Of a stretch of DNA of 64,000 nucleotides, positions 48,935 through 62,637 are shown in pieces. The stretch comes from Pseudomonas sp. Irchel 3E13 (GTDB taxonomy: Bacteria; Pseudomonadota; Gammaproteobacteria; Pseudomonadales; Pseudomonadaceae), in contig NZ_FYDX01000002.1 in assembly GCF_900187455.1 (NCBI RefSeq), positions 434,001 through 498,000 of the forward strand, given 5' to 3'. Position numbers and translations under genes: made by a program. How positions within the stretch are numbered: the stretch's first letter is position 1; each line of letters begins with the position of its first letter. The notes beneath the pieces are model-generated. The model did no database searches and had not been told where the DNA came from. It saw only the letters and a list, made by a program, of their open reading frames with translations.

Positions 48935-50362
48935 TCACAGACTCAACACCCCGCTATACAACCCAAACGCCGCCAACCCCGCCCCCGCCAGCACCGCCGC
49001 GAAGATCAGTTTTTCCCAGCCGGTGAACAGCGGCTGGCCCTGTTCTCTCTTGGCCCTGGCGAACAGGATCACCCCCGGCGCATACAGCAGCGCCGAGAGC
49101 AGCAGGTATTTCAGCCCGCCGGCATACAGCAGCCAGACCGCATACAGCAGCGCCACCAGGCCCACCGCCAGATCCTTGCGCCGCGCGCCGGCGAATCCCT
49201 CGTACGTTTCGCCCCGCAGCGCCAGCAACACGGCATAGGCCGCCGACCACAGGTACGGCACCAGGATCATCGACGAGGCGAGGTAGATCAGGCTGGTGTA
49301 GGTCCCGGCGGAGAACAGGGTGATCAACAAGAACACCTGGATCATGCAGTTGGTCAGCCACAACGCATTGGCCGGCACCTGGTTGGCGTTCTCCTTGGTG
49401 AGGAAGCGCGGCATGGTCTTGTCCCGCGCCGTGGCAAAGAGGATCTCGGCACAGAGCAAGGCCCACGACAGCAACGCTCCCAGTAGCGACACCGCCAGCC
49501 CCAGGCTGATCAGCAAGGCGCCCCAGGGCCCGACGATATGCTCCAGCACCGAAGCCAACGACGGGTTGTGCAGCGCCGCCAGTTCCGGCTGGGTCATCAC
49601 CCCCAGCGACAGCACGTTGACCAGCACCAGCAAGGCCAGCACGCCGAGAAAGCCGATCACCGTGGCCTTGCCGACGTCCGAGCGCTTCTGCGCCCGGCCT
49701 GAATAGATACTCGCGCCCTCGATGCCGATGAACACGAACACCGTCACCAGCATCATGTTGCGCACCTGGTCCAGCACGCCGCCAAAGCTCGGGTTGCTCA
49801 GGCCCCAGATGTCGCGGGTGAAGATGTCCATGCGAAACGCCACGGCGGCAATGATGATGAACAGGATCAGCGGCACGACCTTGGCCACCGTGGTGACCTG
49901 GTTGATGAACGCCGCCTCCTTGATCCCGCGCAGCACCAGGAAATGCACCGACCACAGCAGCAGCGAGGCGCAGCCGATGGCCAGCGGTGTGTTGCCTTCG
50001 CCGGAGGCCGGGAAGTACAGGCCGAGGGTGCTGAACAGCAGCACGAAATAACCGACGTTGCCCAGCCAGGCGCTGATCCAGTACCCCCACGCCGACGAGA
50101 ACCCCATGTAGTCGCCGAAGCCGGCCTTGGCGTAGGCATACACGCCGGAGTCGAGTTCAGGCTTGCGGTTGGCCAGGCTCTGGAACACGAAGGCCAGCGC
50201 CAGCATGCCGATGGCGGTAATGCCCCAGCCGATCAGCACCGCGCCAACATCGGCACGTGCAGCCATGTTCTGCGGCAGGGAAAAGATCCCGCCGCCGATC
50301 ATCGACCCCACCACCAATGCCACAAGTGCACCCAAGCGCAACTTTTGTCCCGGTTCGGACAT
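48935..50362 (-). CDS. arginine/ornithine antiporter paralogue
   Basis: This 475-residue APC-superfamily transporter has about 12-13 membrane helices and starts [20 protein letters not shown], the substrate-contacting first helix of ArcD. It is closely similar to the ArcD at 50776 and divergent from it. It has an AGGGGA site. Whether it exchanges arginine for ornithine or another pair cannot be read from the sequence. Confidence 0.88.
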   Translation of the reverse strand: MSEPGQKLRLGALVALVVGSMIGGGIFSLPQNMAARADVGAVLIGWGITAIGMLALAFVFQSLANRKPELDSGVYAYAKAGFGDYMGFSSAWGYWISAWLGNVGYFVLLFSTLGLYFPASGEGNTPLAIGCASLLLWSVHFLVLRGIKEAAFINQVTTVAKVVPLILFIIIAAVAFRMDIFTRDIWGLSNPSFGGVLDQVRNMMLVTVFVFIGIEGASIYSGRAQKRSDVGKATVIGFLGVLALLVLVNVLSLGVMTQPELAALHNPSLASVLEHIVGPWGALLISLGLAVSLLGALLSWALLCAEILFATARDKTMPRFLTKENANQVPANALWLTNCMIQVFLLITLFSAGTYTSLIYLASSMILVPYLWSAAYAVLLALRGETYEGFAGARRKDLAVGLVALLYAVWLLYAGGLKYLLLSALLYAPGVILFARAKREQGQPLFTGWEKLIFAAVLAGAGLAAFGLYSGVLSL

Positions 50363-50775
50363 TTAAATCCCCTATTTTTTCGTAGTTTTCCAGCAAATAA
50401 GCCTGTACAGATTTTTTTACTAACTTGTGGTTATAAGCAAACTAATTTAATAACCCTTGCCTCTAAAGAACGCACACTTATCGGAGAGTTTTGTGCACTA
50501 ATTCCGCTTCATCAAGTAAATAAGATTTTTTCTCGCTAAAAGGTTGCGAATTCATGGAAAGGGGCTAGTTTCAACTCTCGCGAGCCGACCGAGCGATCAC
50601 TCTATATTCGCAGAGGCGGCGTAGCACAAGGCTTCCGGAAAGATGACGGCATCTATCGGTGGCTCTTTCAGTCATTCACCAACAATGGAATGTACCAATG
50701 AACTGACCTGAGTCAGCATCCGATTCGAACAATCGTTTTATTGTTGAGCCTCTCTCTTCTGAAATGGAGCAAACC
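50363..50775. other. 413-bp divergent promoter region between the two arcD genes
   Basis: The region is AT-rich, especially 50380-50560, and has no credible gene. The arcDABC side carries the FNR/ANR-type site and -10 listed separately. The T- and A-rich stretch nearer 50400 probably holds the promoter of the other paralogue. Confidence 0.6.
50703..50751 (+). promoter_or_regulatory. candidate ANR-dependent promoter of arcDABC
   Basis: CTGAC-CTGA-GTCAG (50703-50716) is a symmetric match to the FNR/ANR pattern TTGAC-N4-GTCAA with both outer bases changed. A TATTGT -10 at 50739-50744 predicts a start near 50751, which puts the site at about -41.5, the class II activator position. The arc operon is ANR-activated under low oxygen in Pseudomonas. 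Confidence 0.5.
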
Positions 50776-52203
50776 ATGTCAGACACTCCCGGAAAACTTC
50801 GACTGGGTGCGCTGGTCGCACTTGTAGTCGGCTCCATGATTGGTGGCGGGATCTTCTCATTACCGCAAAACATGGCTGCCAGTGCCGATGTCGGCGCCGT
50901 TCTGATTGGCTGGGCGATTACCGCCGTCGGCATGCTGACCCTGGCCTTCGTGTTCCAGACCCTGGCCAACCGCAAACCCAACCTGGATGGCGGGGTGTAT
51001 GCCTATGCGAAGGCCGGTTTCGGCGACTACATGGGCTTCTCGTCAGCCTGGGGTTACTGGATCAGCGCCTGGCTGGGTAACGTCGGTTACTTCGTGCTGC
51101 TGTTCAGCACCCTCGGCTACTTCTTCCCGATCTTCGGCGAGGGCAACACCCCGGCGGCCATCGTCGGCGCCTCCGTGCTGCTCTGGGCCGTGCACTTCCT
51201 GGTGCTGCGCGGGATCAAGGAGGCTGCGTTCATCAACCTGGTGACCACCATCGCCAAGGTCGTGCCGCTGGCGCTGTTCATCCTCATCGCGCTGTTCGCC
51301 TTCAAGCTGGACATTTTCACCGCTGACATCTGGGGCAGCATGAACCCGGACCTGGGCAGCGTGATGAATCAGGTGCGCAACATGATGCTGGTCACCGTGT
51401 GGGTGTTCATCGGCATCGAAGGCGCGAGCATCTTCTCGGCCCGGGCGGAAAAACGCTCCGACGTGGGCAAGGCCACCGTCATCGGTTTCATCACCGTGCT
51501 GCTGTTCCTGGTGCTGGTGAACGTGCTGTCGCTGGGCATCATGACTCAGCCCGAACTGGCCAAACTGCAGAACCCGTCGATGGCCGCCGTGCTTGAGCAC
51601 GTGGTCGGTCACTGGGGCGCGGTGCTGATCAGCGTCGGCTTGATCATCTCGCTGCTCGGGGCCCTGCTGTCGTGGGTGCTGCTGTGCGCGGAGATCATGT
51701 TCGCCGCCGCCAAGGACCACACCATGCCGGAGTTCCTGCGCCGCGAAAACGCCAACCACGTGCCGGCCAACGCCCTGTGGCTGACCAACGCGATGGTGCA
51801 GATCTTCCTGGTCATCACCCTGTTCTCGGCCAGTACTTACCTGTCGCTGATCTACCTCGCCACCTCGATGATCCTGGTGCCTTACCTGTGGTCGGCGGCG
51901 TATGCGGTACTGCTGGCGGTGCGTAGCGAGACTTACGAGAACGCCCTGGCCGAACGCAAGAAAGACCTGATCATCGGCGGCATCGCACTGATCTACGCGA
52001 TCTGGCTGCTGTACGCCGGTGGCGTCAAATACCTGCTGCTCTCGGCCCTGCTCTATGCCCCTGGCGTGATCCTGTTCGCCAAGGCCAAGCGCGAGATCGG
52101 CCAACCGATTTTTACCAACGTGGAGAAATTGATCTTCGCCGCTGTGATCGCTGGCGCCCTGGTGGCGGCCTACGGTCTGTATGACGGCTTCCTGACTCTG
52201 TAA
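50776..52203 (+). CDS. arcD: arginine:ornithine antiporter
   Basis: This 475-residue APC-superfamily antiporter imports arginine in exchange for ornithine for the deiminase pathway. The first helix reads [20 protein letters not shown]. The ATG at 50776 has a GGAG site; four upstream codons are not needed. It is the first gene of arcDABC, 32 bases before arcA. Confidence 0.94.
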   Translation: MSDTPGKLRLGALVALVVGSMIGGGIFSLPQNMAASADVGAVLIGWAITAVGMLTLAFVFQTLANRKPNLDGGVYAYAKAGFGDYMGFSSAWGYWISAWLGNVGYFVLLFSTLGYFFPIFGEGNTPAAIVGASVLLWAVHFLVLRGIKEAAFINLVTTIAKVVPLALFILIALFAFKLDIFTADIWGSMNPDLGSVMNQVRNMMLVTVWVFIGIEGASIFSARAEKRSDVGKATVIGFITVLLFLVLVNVLSLGIMTQPELAKLQNPSMAAVLEHVVGHWGAVLISVGLIISLLGALLSWVLLCAEIMFAAAKDHTMPEFLRRENANHVPANALWLTNAMVQIFLVITLFSASTYLSLIYLATSMILVPYLWSAAYAVLLAVRSETYENALAERKKDLIIGGIALIYAIWLLYAGGVKYLLLSALLYAPGVILFAKAKREIGQPIFTNVEKLIFAAVIAGALVAAYGLYDGFLTL

Positions 52204-52235
52204 CCCCCGTATTCGCAATTTGGAGGAAAGAAACC

Positions 52236-53492
52236 ATGTCCACGGAAAAAGTTAAGTACGGTGTCCATTCCGAAGCCGGCAAACTACGCAAAGTGATGGT
52301 TTGCTCCCCAGGCCTGGCGCATCAGCGCCTGACGCCGAGCAACTGCGACGACCTGTTGTTCGACGACGTCATCTGGGTCAACCAGGCCAAGCGCGACCAC
52401 TTCGATTTCGTCACCAAGATGCGTGAGCGCGGTGTCGAAGTGCTGGAAATGCACAACCTGCTGACTGAAACCATTCAGAACCCCGAAGCACTGAAGTGGA
52501 TTCTGGACCGCAAGATCACCCCTGACACCGTCGGTGTCGGCCTGACCAACGAAGTGCGTAGCTGGCTGGAAGGCCTGGAACCACGCCGTCTTGCCGAGTT
52601 CCTGATCGGCGGCGTCGCCGGTGAAGACCTGCCGGAAAGCGAAGGCGCCAGCGTCATCAAGATGTACCGCGACTACCTGGGCCACTCCAGCTTCCTGCTG
52701 CCGCCGCTGCCCAACACCCAGTTCACTCGCGACACCACCTGCTGGATCTACGGCGGCGTGACGCTCAACCCGATGTACTGGCCAGCGCGACGTCAGGAAA
52801 CCCTGCTGACCAGCGCCATCTACAAATTCCACCCCGAGTTCGTCAACGCCGACTTCGAAATCTGGTACGGCGACCCGGATAAAGACCACGGTCAGGCCAC
52901 CCTGGAAGGCGGCGACGTCATGCCGATCGGCAATGGCGTGGTGTTGATCGGCATGGGCGAGCGCACCTCGCGCCAAGCCATCGGCCAGCTCGCACAGTCC
53001 CTGTTCGCCAAGGGCGCAGTAGAGAAAGTCGTGGTCGCCGGCCTGCCGAAATCCCGCGCAGCAATGCACCTGGACACCGTGTTCAGCTTCTGCGACCGCG
53101 ACCTGGTCACGGTCTTCCCGGAAGTGGTCAAGGAAATCGTGCCGTTCGTCATTCGCCAGGACGCCAGCAAGCCTTACGGCCTGGACGTTCGTCGCGAGCA
53201 CAAGTCGTTCATCGAAGTGGTTGCCGAGTCCCTCAACCTGAAAGAGCTGCGCGTCGTCGAAACCGGCGGCAACAGCTTTGCCGCCGAACGCGAGCAATGG
53301 GATGACGGCAACAACGTGGTGGCGCTGGAGCCCGGCGTGGTCATCGGCTACGACCGCAACACCTACACCAACACTCTGCTGCGCAAGGCCGGCATCGAAG
53401 TCATCACCATCAGCGCCGGCGAACTGGGCCGGGGCCGTGGCGGCGGCCACTGCATGACCTGCCCGATCGTCCGCGACCCTATCGATTACTAA
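52236..53492 (+). CDS. arcA: arginine deiminase
   Basis: This 418-residue guanidino-group hydrolase converts arginine to citrulline and ammonia. Active-site elements are FTRDT (aspartate), [15 protein letters not shown] (histidine) and the C-terminal GGGHCMTCP with the nucleophilic cysteine. It has a strong GGAGGAAAG site. Confidence 0.97.
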   Translation: MSTEKVKYGVHSEAGKLRKVMVCSPGLAHQRLTPSNCDDLLFDDVIWVNQAKRDHFDFVTKMRERGVEVLEMHNLLTETIQNPEALKWILDRKITPDTVGVGLTNEVRSWLEGLEPRRLAEFLIGGVAGEDLPESEGASVIKMYRDYLGHSSFLLPPLPNTQFTRDTTCWIYGGVTLNPMYWPARRQETLLTSAIYKFHPEFVNADFEIWYGDPDKDHGQATLEGGDVMPIGNGVVLIGMGERTSRQAIGQLAQSLFAKGAVEKVVVAGLPKSRAAMHLDTVFSFCDRDLVTVFPEVVKEIVPFVIRQDASKPYGLDVRREHKSFIEVVAESLNLKELRVVETGGNSFAAEREQWDDGNNVVALEPGVVIGYDRNTYTNTLLRKAGIEVITISAGELGRGRGGGHCMTCPIVRDPIDY

Positions 53493-53561
53493 ACGTCCAT
53501 CACCCTGGCCGCGCTTATCCGGCGCGGTCGGGGCCGATCACCGAATCCAAGGAGAATCACC

Positions 53562-54572
53562 ATGGCGTTCAACATTCACAACCGCAACCTGCTCAGCCTT
53601 GAACATCACACCGAGCGCGAGTTGCGTTACCTGCTGGACCTGTCCCGCGACCTGAAACGGGCGAAATACACCGGCACCGAACAGCAGCACCTGAAGGGCA
53701 ACAACATCGCCCTGATCTTCGAGAAAACCTCGACCCGTACCCGCTGCGCCTTCGAAGTGGCCGCCTATGACCAGGGCGCCAACGTCACCTACATCGACCC
53801 GAATTCCTCGCAGATCGGCCACAAGGAAAGCATGAAGGACACCGCGCGGGTGCTCGGGCGCATGTACGACGCCATCGAGTACCGCGGCTTCAAGCAGGAA
53901 GTGGTCGAAGAACTGGCCAAGTTCGCCGGCGTACCGGTGTTCAACGGCCTGACCGACGAATACCACCCGACCCAGATGATCGCCGACGTGCTGACCATGC
54001 GTGAGCATGCCGACAAGCCGATCCACGACATCAGCTACGCCTACCTGGGCGACGCCCGCAACAACATGGGCAACTCGCTGCTGCTGATCGGCGCCAAGCT
54101 CGGCATGGACGTGCGCATCGCCGCGCCGAAGGCCCTGTGGCCGCATGACGACCTCGTCGCCCGCTGCAAGAAATACGCGGAAGACAGCGGCGCCCGCATC
54201 ACCCTGACCGAAGACCCGAAAGCCGCGGTCAAGGGCGTGGACTTCGTGCACACCGACGTCTGGGTGTCGATGGGCGAGCCGGTTGAAGCCTGGGGCGAAC
54301 GCATCCAGCAACTGCTGCCGTACCAGGTCAACGCCGAGCTGATGAAAGCCACCGGCAACCCGCGGGCCAAGTTCATGCACTGCCTGCCGGCGTTCCACAA
54401 CTCCGACACCAAGGTCGGCAAACAGATCGCCGAGCAGTACCCGCACCTGTCCAACGGCATCGAAGTCACCGACGACGTGTTCGAATCGCCGGCCTGCATC
54501 GCCTTCGAGCAAGCGGAAAACCGCATGCACACGATCAAGGCGATCCTGGTTTCGACGCTGGCTGACCTGTAA
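53562..54572 (+). CDS. arcB: ornithine carbamoyltransferase, catabolic
   Basis: This 336-residue enzyme has the carbamoyl-phosphate site [21 protein letters not shown], and HCLPAFHN. In the deiminase pathway it phosphorolyses citrulline to carbamoyl phosphate and ornithine. AAGGAG precedes the ATG. Confidence 0.96.
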   Translation: MAFNIHNRNLLSLEHHTERELRYLLDLSRDLKRAKYTGTEQQHLKGNNIALIFEKTSTRTRCAFEVAAYDQGANVTYIDPNSSQIGHKESMKDTARVLGRMYDAIEYRGFKQEVVEELAKFAGVPVFNGLTDEYHPTQMIADVLTMREHADKPIHDISYAYLGDARNNMGNSLLLIGAKLGMDVRIAAPKALWPHDDLVARCKKYAEDSGARITLTEDPKAAVKGVDFVHTDVWVSMGEPVEAWGERIQQLLPYQVNAELMKATGNPRAKFMHCLPAFHNSDTKVGKQIAEQYPHLSNGIEVTDDVFESPACIAFEQAENRMHTIKAILVSTLADL

Positions 54573-54579
54573 ACAGCAA

Positions 54580-54647
54580 TCGCGAGCAAGCTCGCTCCTA
54601 CAGGGATCGACACACACAGCCCCCGGTAGGAGCGAGATTGCTCGCGA
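54580..54647. repeat. REPIN between arcB and arcC
   Basis: CGCGAGCAAGCTCGCTCCTA and the inverted GGTAGGAGCGAGATTGCTCG about 22 bases later, seven bases after the arcB stop. It may stabilise the arcDAB message relative to arcC. Confidence 0.85.
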
Positions 54648-54675
54648 AAGGCTCCAGAGAAAAAGGACACACATC

Positions 54676-55605
54676 ATGCGCATCGTTGTTGCACTAGGCG
54701 GAAACGCGCTGCTGCGTCGTGGCGAACCCATGACGGCCGACAATCAGCGCGCCAATATCCGCATCGCCACCGAACAGATCGCCAAGATCCATCCCGGCAA
54801 CCAACTGGTCATCGCCCACGGCAACGGCCCGCAAGTGGGCCTGCTGTCGTTGCAGGCGGCGGCCTACACCTCGGTCACGCCCTACCCGCTGGACGTGCTC
54901 GGCGCTGAAACCGAAGGCATGATCGGCTACATGATCGAACAGGAACTGGGCAACCTGCTGGACTTCGAAGTGCCCTTCGCCACCCTGCTCACCCAGGTCG
55001 AGGTGGACGCCAAGGACCCGGCCTTCCAGAACCCCACCAAACCCATCGGCCCGGTCTACAGCAAGGAAGACGCCGAGCGCCTGGCCAAGGAAAAAGGCTG
55101 GGCCATCGCCCCCGACGGCGACAAGTACCGTCGCGTGGTCGCCAGCCCGAAACCCAAGCGCATCTTCGAGATCCGCCCGATCAAATGGCTGCTGGAAAAG
55201 AGCAGTATCGTGATCTGTGCCGGTGGCGGCGGCATTCCGACCATGTATGGTGCGGACGGCAAGCTGCAGGGCATCGAAGCGGTGATCGACAAGGACTTGT
55301 GCTCGGCGCTGCTGGCCGAGCAACTGGAAGCCGATCTGCTGGTGATCGCCACCGACGTCAACGCGGCCTACATCGACTTCAACAAGCCGACGCAGAAAGC
55401 CATCGCCCAGGCGCACCCAGATGAACTGGAACGCCTGGGCTTCGCCGCCGGGTCCATGGGCCCGAAAGTCCAGGCCGCTTGCGATTTCGCCCGTCACACA
55501 GGCAAAGTCGCGGTGATCGGCTCGCTGAGCGATATCGAAGATATCGTCAAAGGCAAAGCCGGTACCCGGGTCAGTACGGCCTCGCCAGGCATCAGCTATC
55601 GTTGA
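54676..55605 (+). CDS. arcC: carbamate kinase
   Basis: This 309-residue enzyme makes ATP from carbamoyl phosphate, the energy step of the pathway. The N-terminal [24 protein letters not shown] and [11 protein letters not shown] motifs identify the family. It is followed by a GC-rich terminator. Confidence 0.96.
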   Translation: MRIVVALGGNALLRRGEPMTADNQRANIRIATEQIAKIHPGNQLVIAHGNGPQVGLLSLQAAAYTSVTPYPLDVLGAETEGMIGYMIEQELGNLLDFEVPFATLLTQVEVDAKDPAFQNPTKPIGPVYSKEDAERLAKEKGWAIAPDGDKYRRVVASPKPKRIFEIRPIKWLLEKSSIVICAGGGGIPTMYGADGKLQGIEAVIDKDLCSALLAEQLEADLLVIATDVNAAYIDFNKPTQKAIAQAHPDELERLGFAAGSMGPKVQAACDFARHTGKVAVIGSLSDIEDIVKGKAGTRVSTASPGISYR

Positions 55606-55611
55606 AGCTCC

Positions 55612-55642
55612 GGGCGGGCCTGCTGGCGGGCCCGCCTGTTTC
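55612..55642 (+). terminator. terminator of arcDABC
   Basis: GGCGGGCC and GGCCCGCC pair around an 8-base loop, followed by TGTTTC. The U-tract is short. Confidence 0.65.
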
Positions 55643-55662
55643 AACTGTTCAAGGAGCCTGTC

Positions 55663-56025
55663 ATGGCACAATTCGAACCTGGTCATCTGCACATCGAACG
55701 AAAAGCGCTGACCAAGGATGACTACAGCTACAACTACTGCGTCGATTACGAAGCGGTTCAGGACCCCAAGGAAGGCAAGAGCATCGCTTTTCGGCTGCAC
55801 GGCATCATCCAGGACAAGACGGTGGACGAGACCTTCTCCGTCAACAAGAACAACTGGTACAACTTCGCCGGCATCATCGAAGACGTTGCCCATAAACACG
55901 GCATTCCGGTGAAAGGCATCGTCACCTCGGTACATAAAACCCATTACGATGCGATGTTCGAAGACATCCGCGACAAGCTCGGCGTAAGGTCCGGCGACCC
56001 GATCAACCCCGATTCCCTCGCCTGA
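55663..56025 (+). CDS. DUF5064 family protein
   Basis: This 120-residue soluble protein (MAQFEPGHLHIERKAL at the N-terminus) resembles a small Pseudomonas family that I place in DUF5064 from memory; function unknown. It has an AAGGAG site and follows the arcC terminator by about 20 bases. Its position next to arcC suggests, but does not show, a link with the arginine pathway. Confidence 0.72.
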   Translation: MAQFEPGHLHIERKALTKDDYSYNYCVDYEAVQDPKEGKSIAFRLHGIIQDKTVDETFSVNKNNWYNFAGIIEDVAHKHGIPVKGIVTSVHKTHYDAMFEDIRDKLGVRSGDPINPDSLA

Positions 56026-56126
56026 TTCTCCCTGTGGGGCTGGCTGGCCAGTTCCCACCCTGCCCGTGCCAGCCGGTTGAATAACAGGGCATAATCGCCG
56101 CTTTCCAGCCGAACCTCTCCCACCTC

Positions 56127-57635
56127 ATGCGCATCCACGTCAGCTTCATCGACCGCGTCGGCATCACCCAGGAAGTCCTCGCCCTGCTCGGTGCCCGCCA
56201 TCTCAACCTGGATGCCGTGGAGATGGTGCCGCCGAACGTCTACATCGACGCGCCGACCCTGAGCCCCGCCGTTCTCGAAGAACTCCACGATGCCCTGCTC
56301 AACGTCCATGGCGTGCAGACCGTACGCGTGGTCGACATCCTGCCGGGCCAGCGCCGTCACCTGCAGCTCGATGCGCTGCTGGCGGCCATGAGTGATCCGG
56401 TGCTGACGCTGGACAGCGCCGGCCACATCCTGCTCGCCAACCCGGCGCTGATCGCGCTGTGCGGCCAGGAACCGGCCGGACGCTCCATCGCCGAACTGTT
56501 CGACGCCCCGGGGCTGCTCGACACCCTGATCGAGCAGGGCTTCCATCTGCCCATGCGCGAAGTGACGCTCAACGGCCAGACCCTGCTGCTGGACGCCACA
56601 CCGATCACCGATGCCGGCGCGCTGGTCACCCTGTACCCGCCCAACCGCATCGGCGAACGCCTGTCGGCCCTGCACCACGATCACGCCGAAGGCTTCGACG
56701 CCCTGCTCGGTGACTCGCCACCCATCCGCACCCTCAAGACCCGCGCCCTGCGTGTCGCGGCCCTCGATGCGCCATTGCTGATTCACGGTGAAACCGGCAC
56801 CGGCAAGGAACTGGTGGCCCGCGCCTGTCACGCTATCAGCAGCCGTCATGCGGCGCCGTTTCTCGCCCTGAACTGCGCGGCCCTGCCGGAGAACCTCGCC
56901 GAAAGCGAGCTGTTCGGCTACGCCCCCGGCGCCTTCACCGGCGCCCAGCGCGGCGGCAAGCCGGGGCTGATGGAACTGGCCAACCAGGGCACGGTATTTC
57001 TCGACGAAATCGGCGAGATGTCGCCGTACCTACAGGCCAAGCTGCTGCGCTTTCTCAGCGACGGCAGTTTTCGCCGGGTCGGCGGCGACCGCGAGGTCCG
57101 CGTCAACGTGCGCATCCTCAGCGCCACCCACCGCAACCTGGAAAAGATGGTCGGCGAAGGCACCTTCCGCGAAGACCTGTTCTACCGCCTCAACGTGCTC
57201 AACCTCGAAGTCCCGCCGCTGCGCGAACGCGGCCAGGACATCCTGCTGCTGGCCCGCTACTTCATGCAGCAGGCCTGCACGCAGATCCAGCGCCCGCTTT
57301 GCCGGCTGGCCCCGACCACCTACCCGGCGCTGCTGGGCAACCGCTGGCCGGGTAACGTGCGGCAACTGCAGAACGTGATCTTCCGCGCCGCCGCCATCAG
57401 CGAAAACAGCCTGGTGGACATCGGCGACCTGGATATCGCCGGCACTGCAGTGGCCCGCGAACACGACGGCGAAGTCGCCAGCCTGGAGCAGGCGGTGGAA
57501 GACTTCGAACGCAACCTGCTGGAAAAGCTCTACGCCAGCTACCCCTCGACGCGCCAACTGGCCAGCCGCCTGCAAACCTCCCACACCGCCATCGCCCACC
57601 GCCTGCGCAAGTACGGAATCTCCGGCAAAGCCTGA
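56127..57635 (+). CDS. gcsR: GcsR, TyrR-like enhancer-binding activator of glycine cleavage
   Basis: The 502-residue regulator has an N-terminal ACT domain (RIHVSFIDRVGITQEVLALL), a PAS domain (about 80-180), an AAA+ domain with Walker A GETGTGKE, the sigma-54 contact loop PGAFTGA and a WPGNVRQLQN segment, then a C-terminal helix-turn-helix (STRQLASRLQTSHTAIAHRL). An intact GAFTGA means it works with RpoN. In P. aeruginosa GcsR senses glycine and activates the adjacent operon, and matching binding sites and a -24/-12 promoter lie downstream here. Confidence 0.93.
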   Translation: MRIHVSFIDRVGITQEVLALLGARHLNLDAVEMVPPNVYIDAPTLSPAVLEELHDALLNVHGVQTVRVVDILPGQRRHLQLDALLAAMSDPVLTLDSAGHILLANPALIALCGQEPAGRSIAELFDAPGLLDTLIEQGFHLPMREVTLNGQTLLLDATPITDAGALVTLYPPNRIGERLSALHHDHAEGFDALLGDSPPIRTLKTRALRVAALDAPLLIHGETGTGKELVARACHAISSRHAAPFLALNCAALPENLAESELFGYAPGAFTGAQRGGKPGLMELANQGTVFLDEIGEMSPYLQAKLLRFLSDGSFRRVGGDREVRVNVRILSATHRNLEKMVGEGTFREDLFYRLNVLNLEVPPLRERGQDILLLARYFMQQACTQIQRPLCRLAPTTYPALLGNRWPGNVRQLQNVIFRAAAISENSLVDIGDLDIAGTAVAREHDGEVASLEQAVEDFERNLLEKLYASYPSTRQLASRLQTSHTAIAHRLRKYGISGKA

Positions 57636-57639
57636 GTTC

Positions 57640-57756
57640 GTATCGAAAACGCTACAGCGGAACGAATTCGCTACACAGGGTAATAACCACGCCTCCGCAA
57701 GGGTTTGATCCCGTTCAGCTTTTATCCGGCAAAAGCCCCGTAGCGATTTCGTTACA
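57640..57756. promoter_or_regulatory. three tandem GcsR-type binding sites
   Basis: Site 1 57640-57657 (CGTATCG-AAAA-CGCTACA), site 2 57659-57676 (CGGAACG-AATT-CGCTACA) and site 3 57739-57756 (CGTAGCG-ATTT-CGTTACA). Read inverted they match the published 18-base GcsR consensus (TGTAACG-N4-CGTTCCG, from memory). They lie 65-200 bases upstream of the sigma-54 promoter, as an enhancer should. Confidence 0.8.
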
Positions 57757-57820
57757 TGTCACGTTGAAAACGGTCAATTAAATCCAGTCAAACTGTTGAT
57801 TTTATTGGACTTTTTAATAA

Positions 57821-57836
57821 TGGCCGCAAACTTGCT
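57821..57836 (+). promoter_or_regulatory. sigma-54 promoter of gcvH-gcvP-sdaA-gcvT
   Basis: TGGCCGCAAACTTGCT has GG and GC separated by exactly ten bases, the -24/-12 pattern. Transcription should start near 57847. Confidence 0.85.
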
Positions 57837-57838
57837 AA

Positions 57839-57912
57839 GGAAACTCCAGCCAGAGCCCGCACAGCGGGCCATCACCGCATCCGGCCGCGGCAGCGGCCTC
57901 CGAGGAGTTTCC
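57839..57912 (+). promoter_or_regulatory. foldable leader in front of gcvH
   Basis: GGAAACTCC (57839-57847) and GGAGTTTCC (57904-57912) are fully complementary; the second overlaps the ribosome-binding site and touches the ATG. Between them are two perfect hairpins, GCCCGC-ACA-GCGGGC and GGCCGC-GGCA-GCGGCC, giving a three-way junction. The left arm lies at or just before the predicted start of the sigma-54 transcript, so it may not be in the RNA. Confidence 0.4.
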
Positions 57913-58296
57913 ATGAGCGAGTTGCGTTTTACCGAAGATCACGAATGGCTGCGTGCCGAAGCCGACGGCAGCGTCACCGTGGGCATCACCGCCTTCGCCC
58001 AGAACGCGCTGGGTGACGTGGTCTATGTGCAACTGCCGGAACTGCAGCACTACGCCAAGGGCGCCGAAGCCTCCACCGTGGAATCGGTGAAAGCCGCCAG
58101 CGGCGTGTACATGCCACTGGACGGCGAAGTGGTCGCGGTCAACGACCAGCTCGACGCCAGCCCTGAACTGGTCAACGAAGACCCGCTGGGCGAAGGCTGG
58201 TTCTTCCGCTTCATCCCGGCCGACGCCGGCGCCATCGCGCAACTGCTCGACCAGGACGCCTACGACCGCCTGCTCAACGCCAACGCCGACGCCTGA
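57913..58296 (+). CDS. gcvH: glycine cleavage system H protein
   Basis: This 127-residue lipoyl carrier shuttles the aminomethyl group between the P and T proteins. The lipoylation lysine is in [15 protein letters not shown]. The ATG at 57913 has a GAGGAG site; the longer open frame upstream is the promoter region. First gene of the GcsR-controlled operon. Confidence 0.95.
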   Translation: MSELRFTEDHEWLRAEADGSVTVGITAFAQNALGDVVYVQLPELQHYAKGAEASTVESVKAASGVYMPLDGEVVAVNDQLDASPELVNEDPLGEGWFFRFIPADAGAIAQLLDQDAYDRLLNANADA

Positions 58297-58307
58297 GGAA
58301 ATCCGCC

Positions 58308-61163
<2,856 letters not shown>

Positions 61164-61174
61164 GTCCACTCGCA

Positions 61175-61205
61175 GGTCTTGTCGCCGCGGTTTGGCGATA
61201 AGACC
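61175..61205. other. hairpin between gcvP and sdaA
   Basis: GGTCTTGTCGCC and GGCGATAAGACC form a 12-bp stem with one G-U pair and a 7-base loop. No T-run follows. It sits where P. aeruginosa has glyA2. Confidence 0.5.
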
Positions 61206-61233
61206 CCACATCACTCCCCTGGAGGATCCTGCC

Positions 61234-62610
<1,377 letters not shown>

Positions 62611-62637
62611 CATCCCTTTGAAACCCAGGAGTCCTAC

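Noticed and set aside
57636..57912. Glycine riboswitch upstream of gcvH
   Set aside because: The conserved glycine-aptamer core is not visible, and control by GcsR and sigma-54 is clear.
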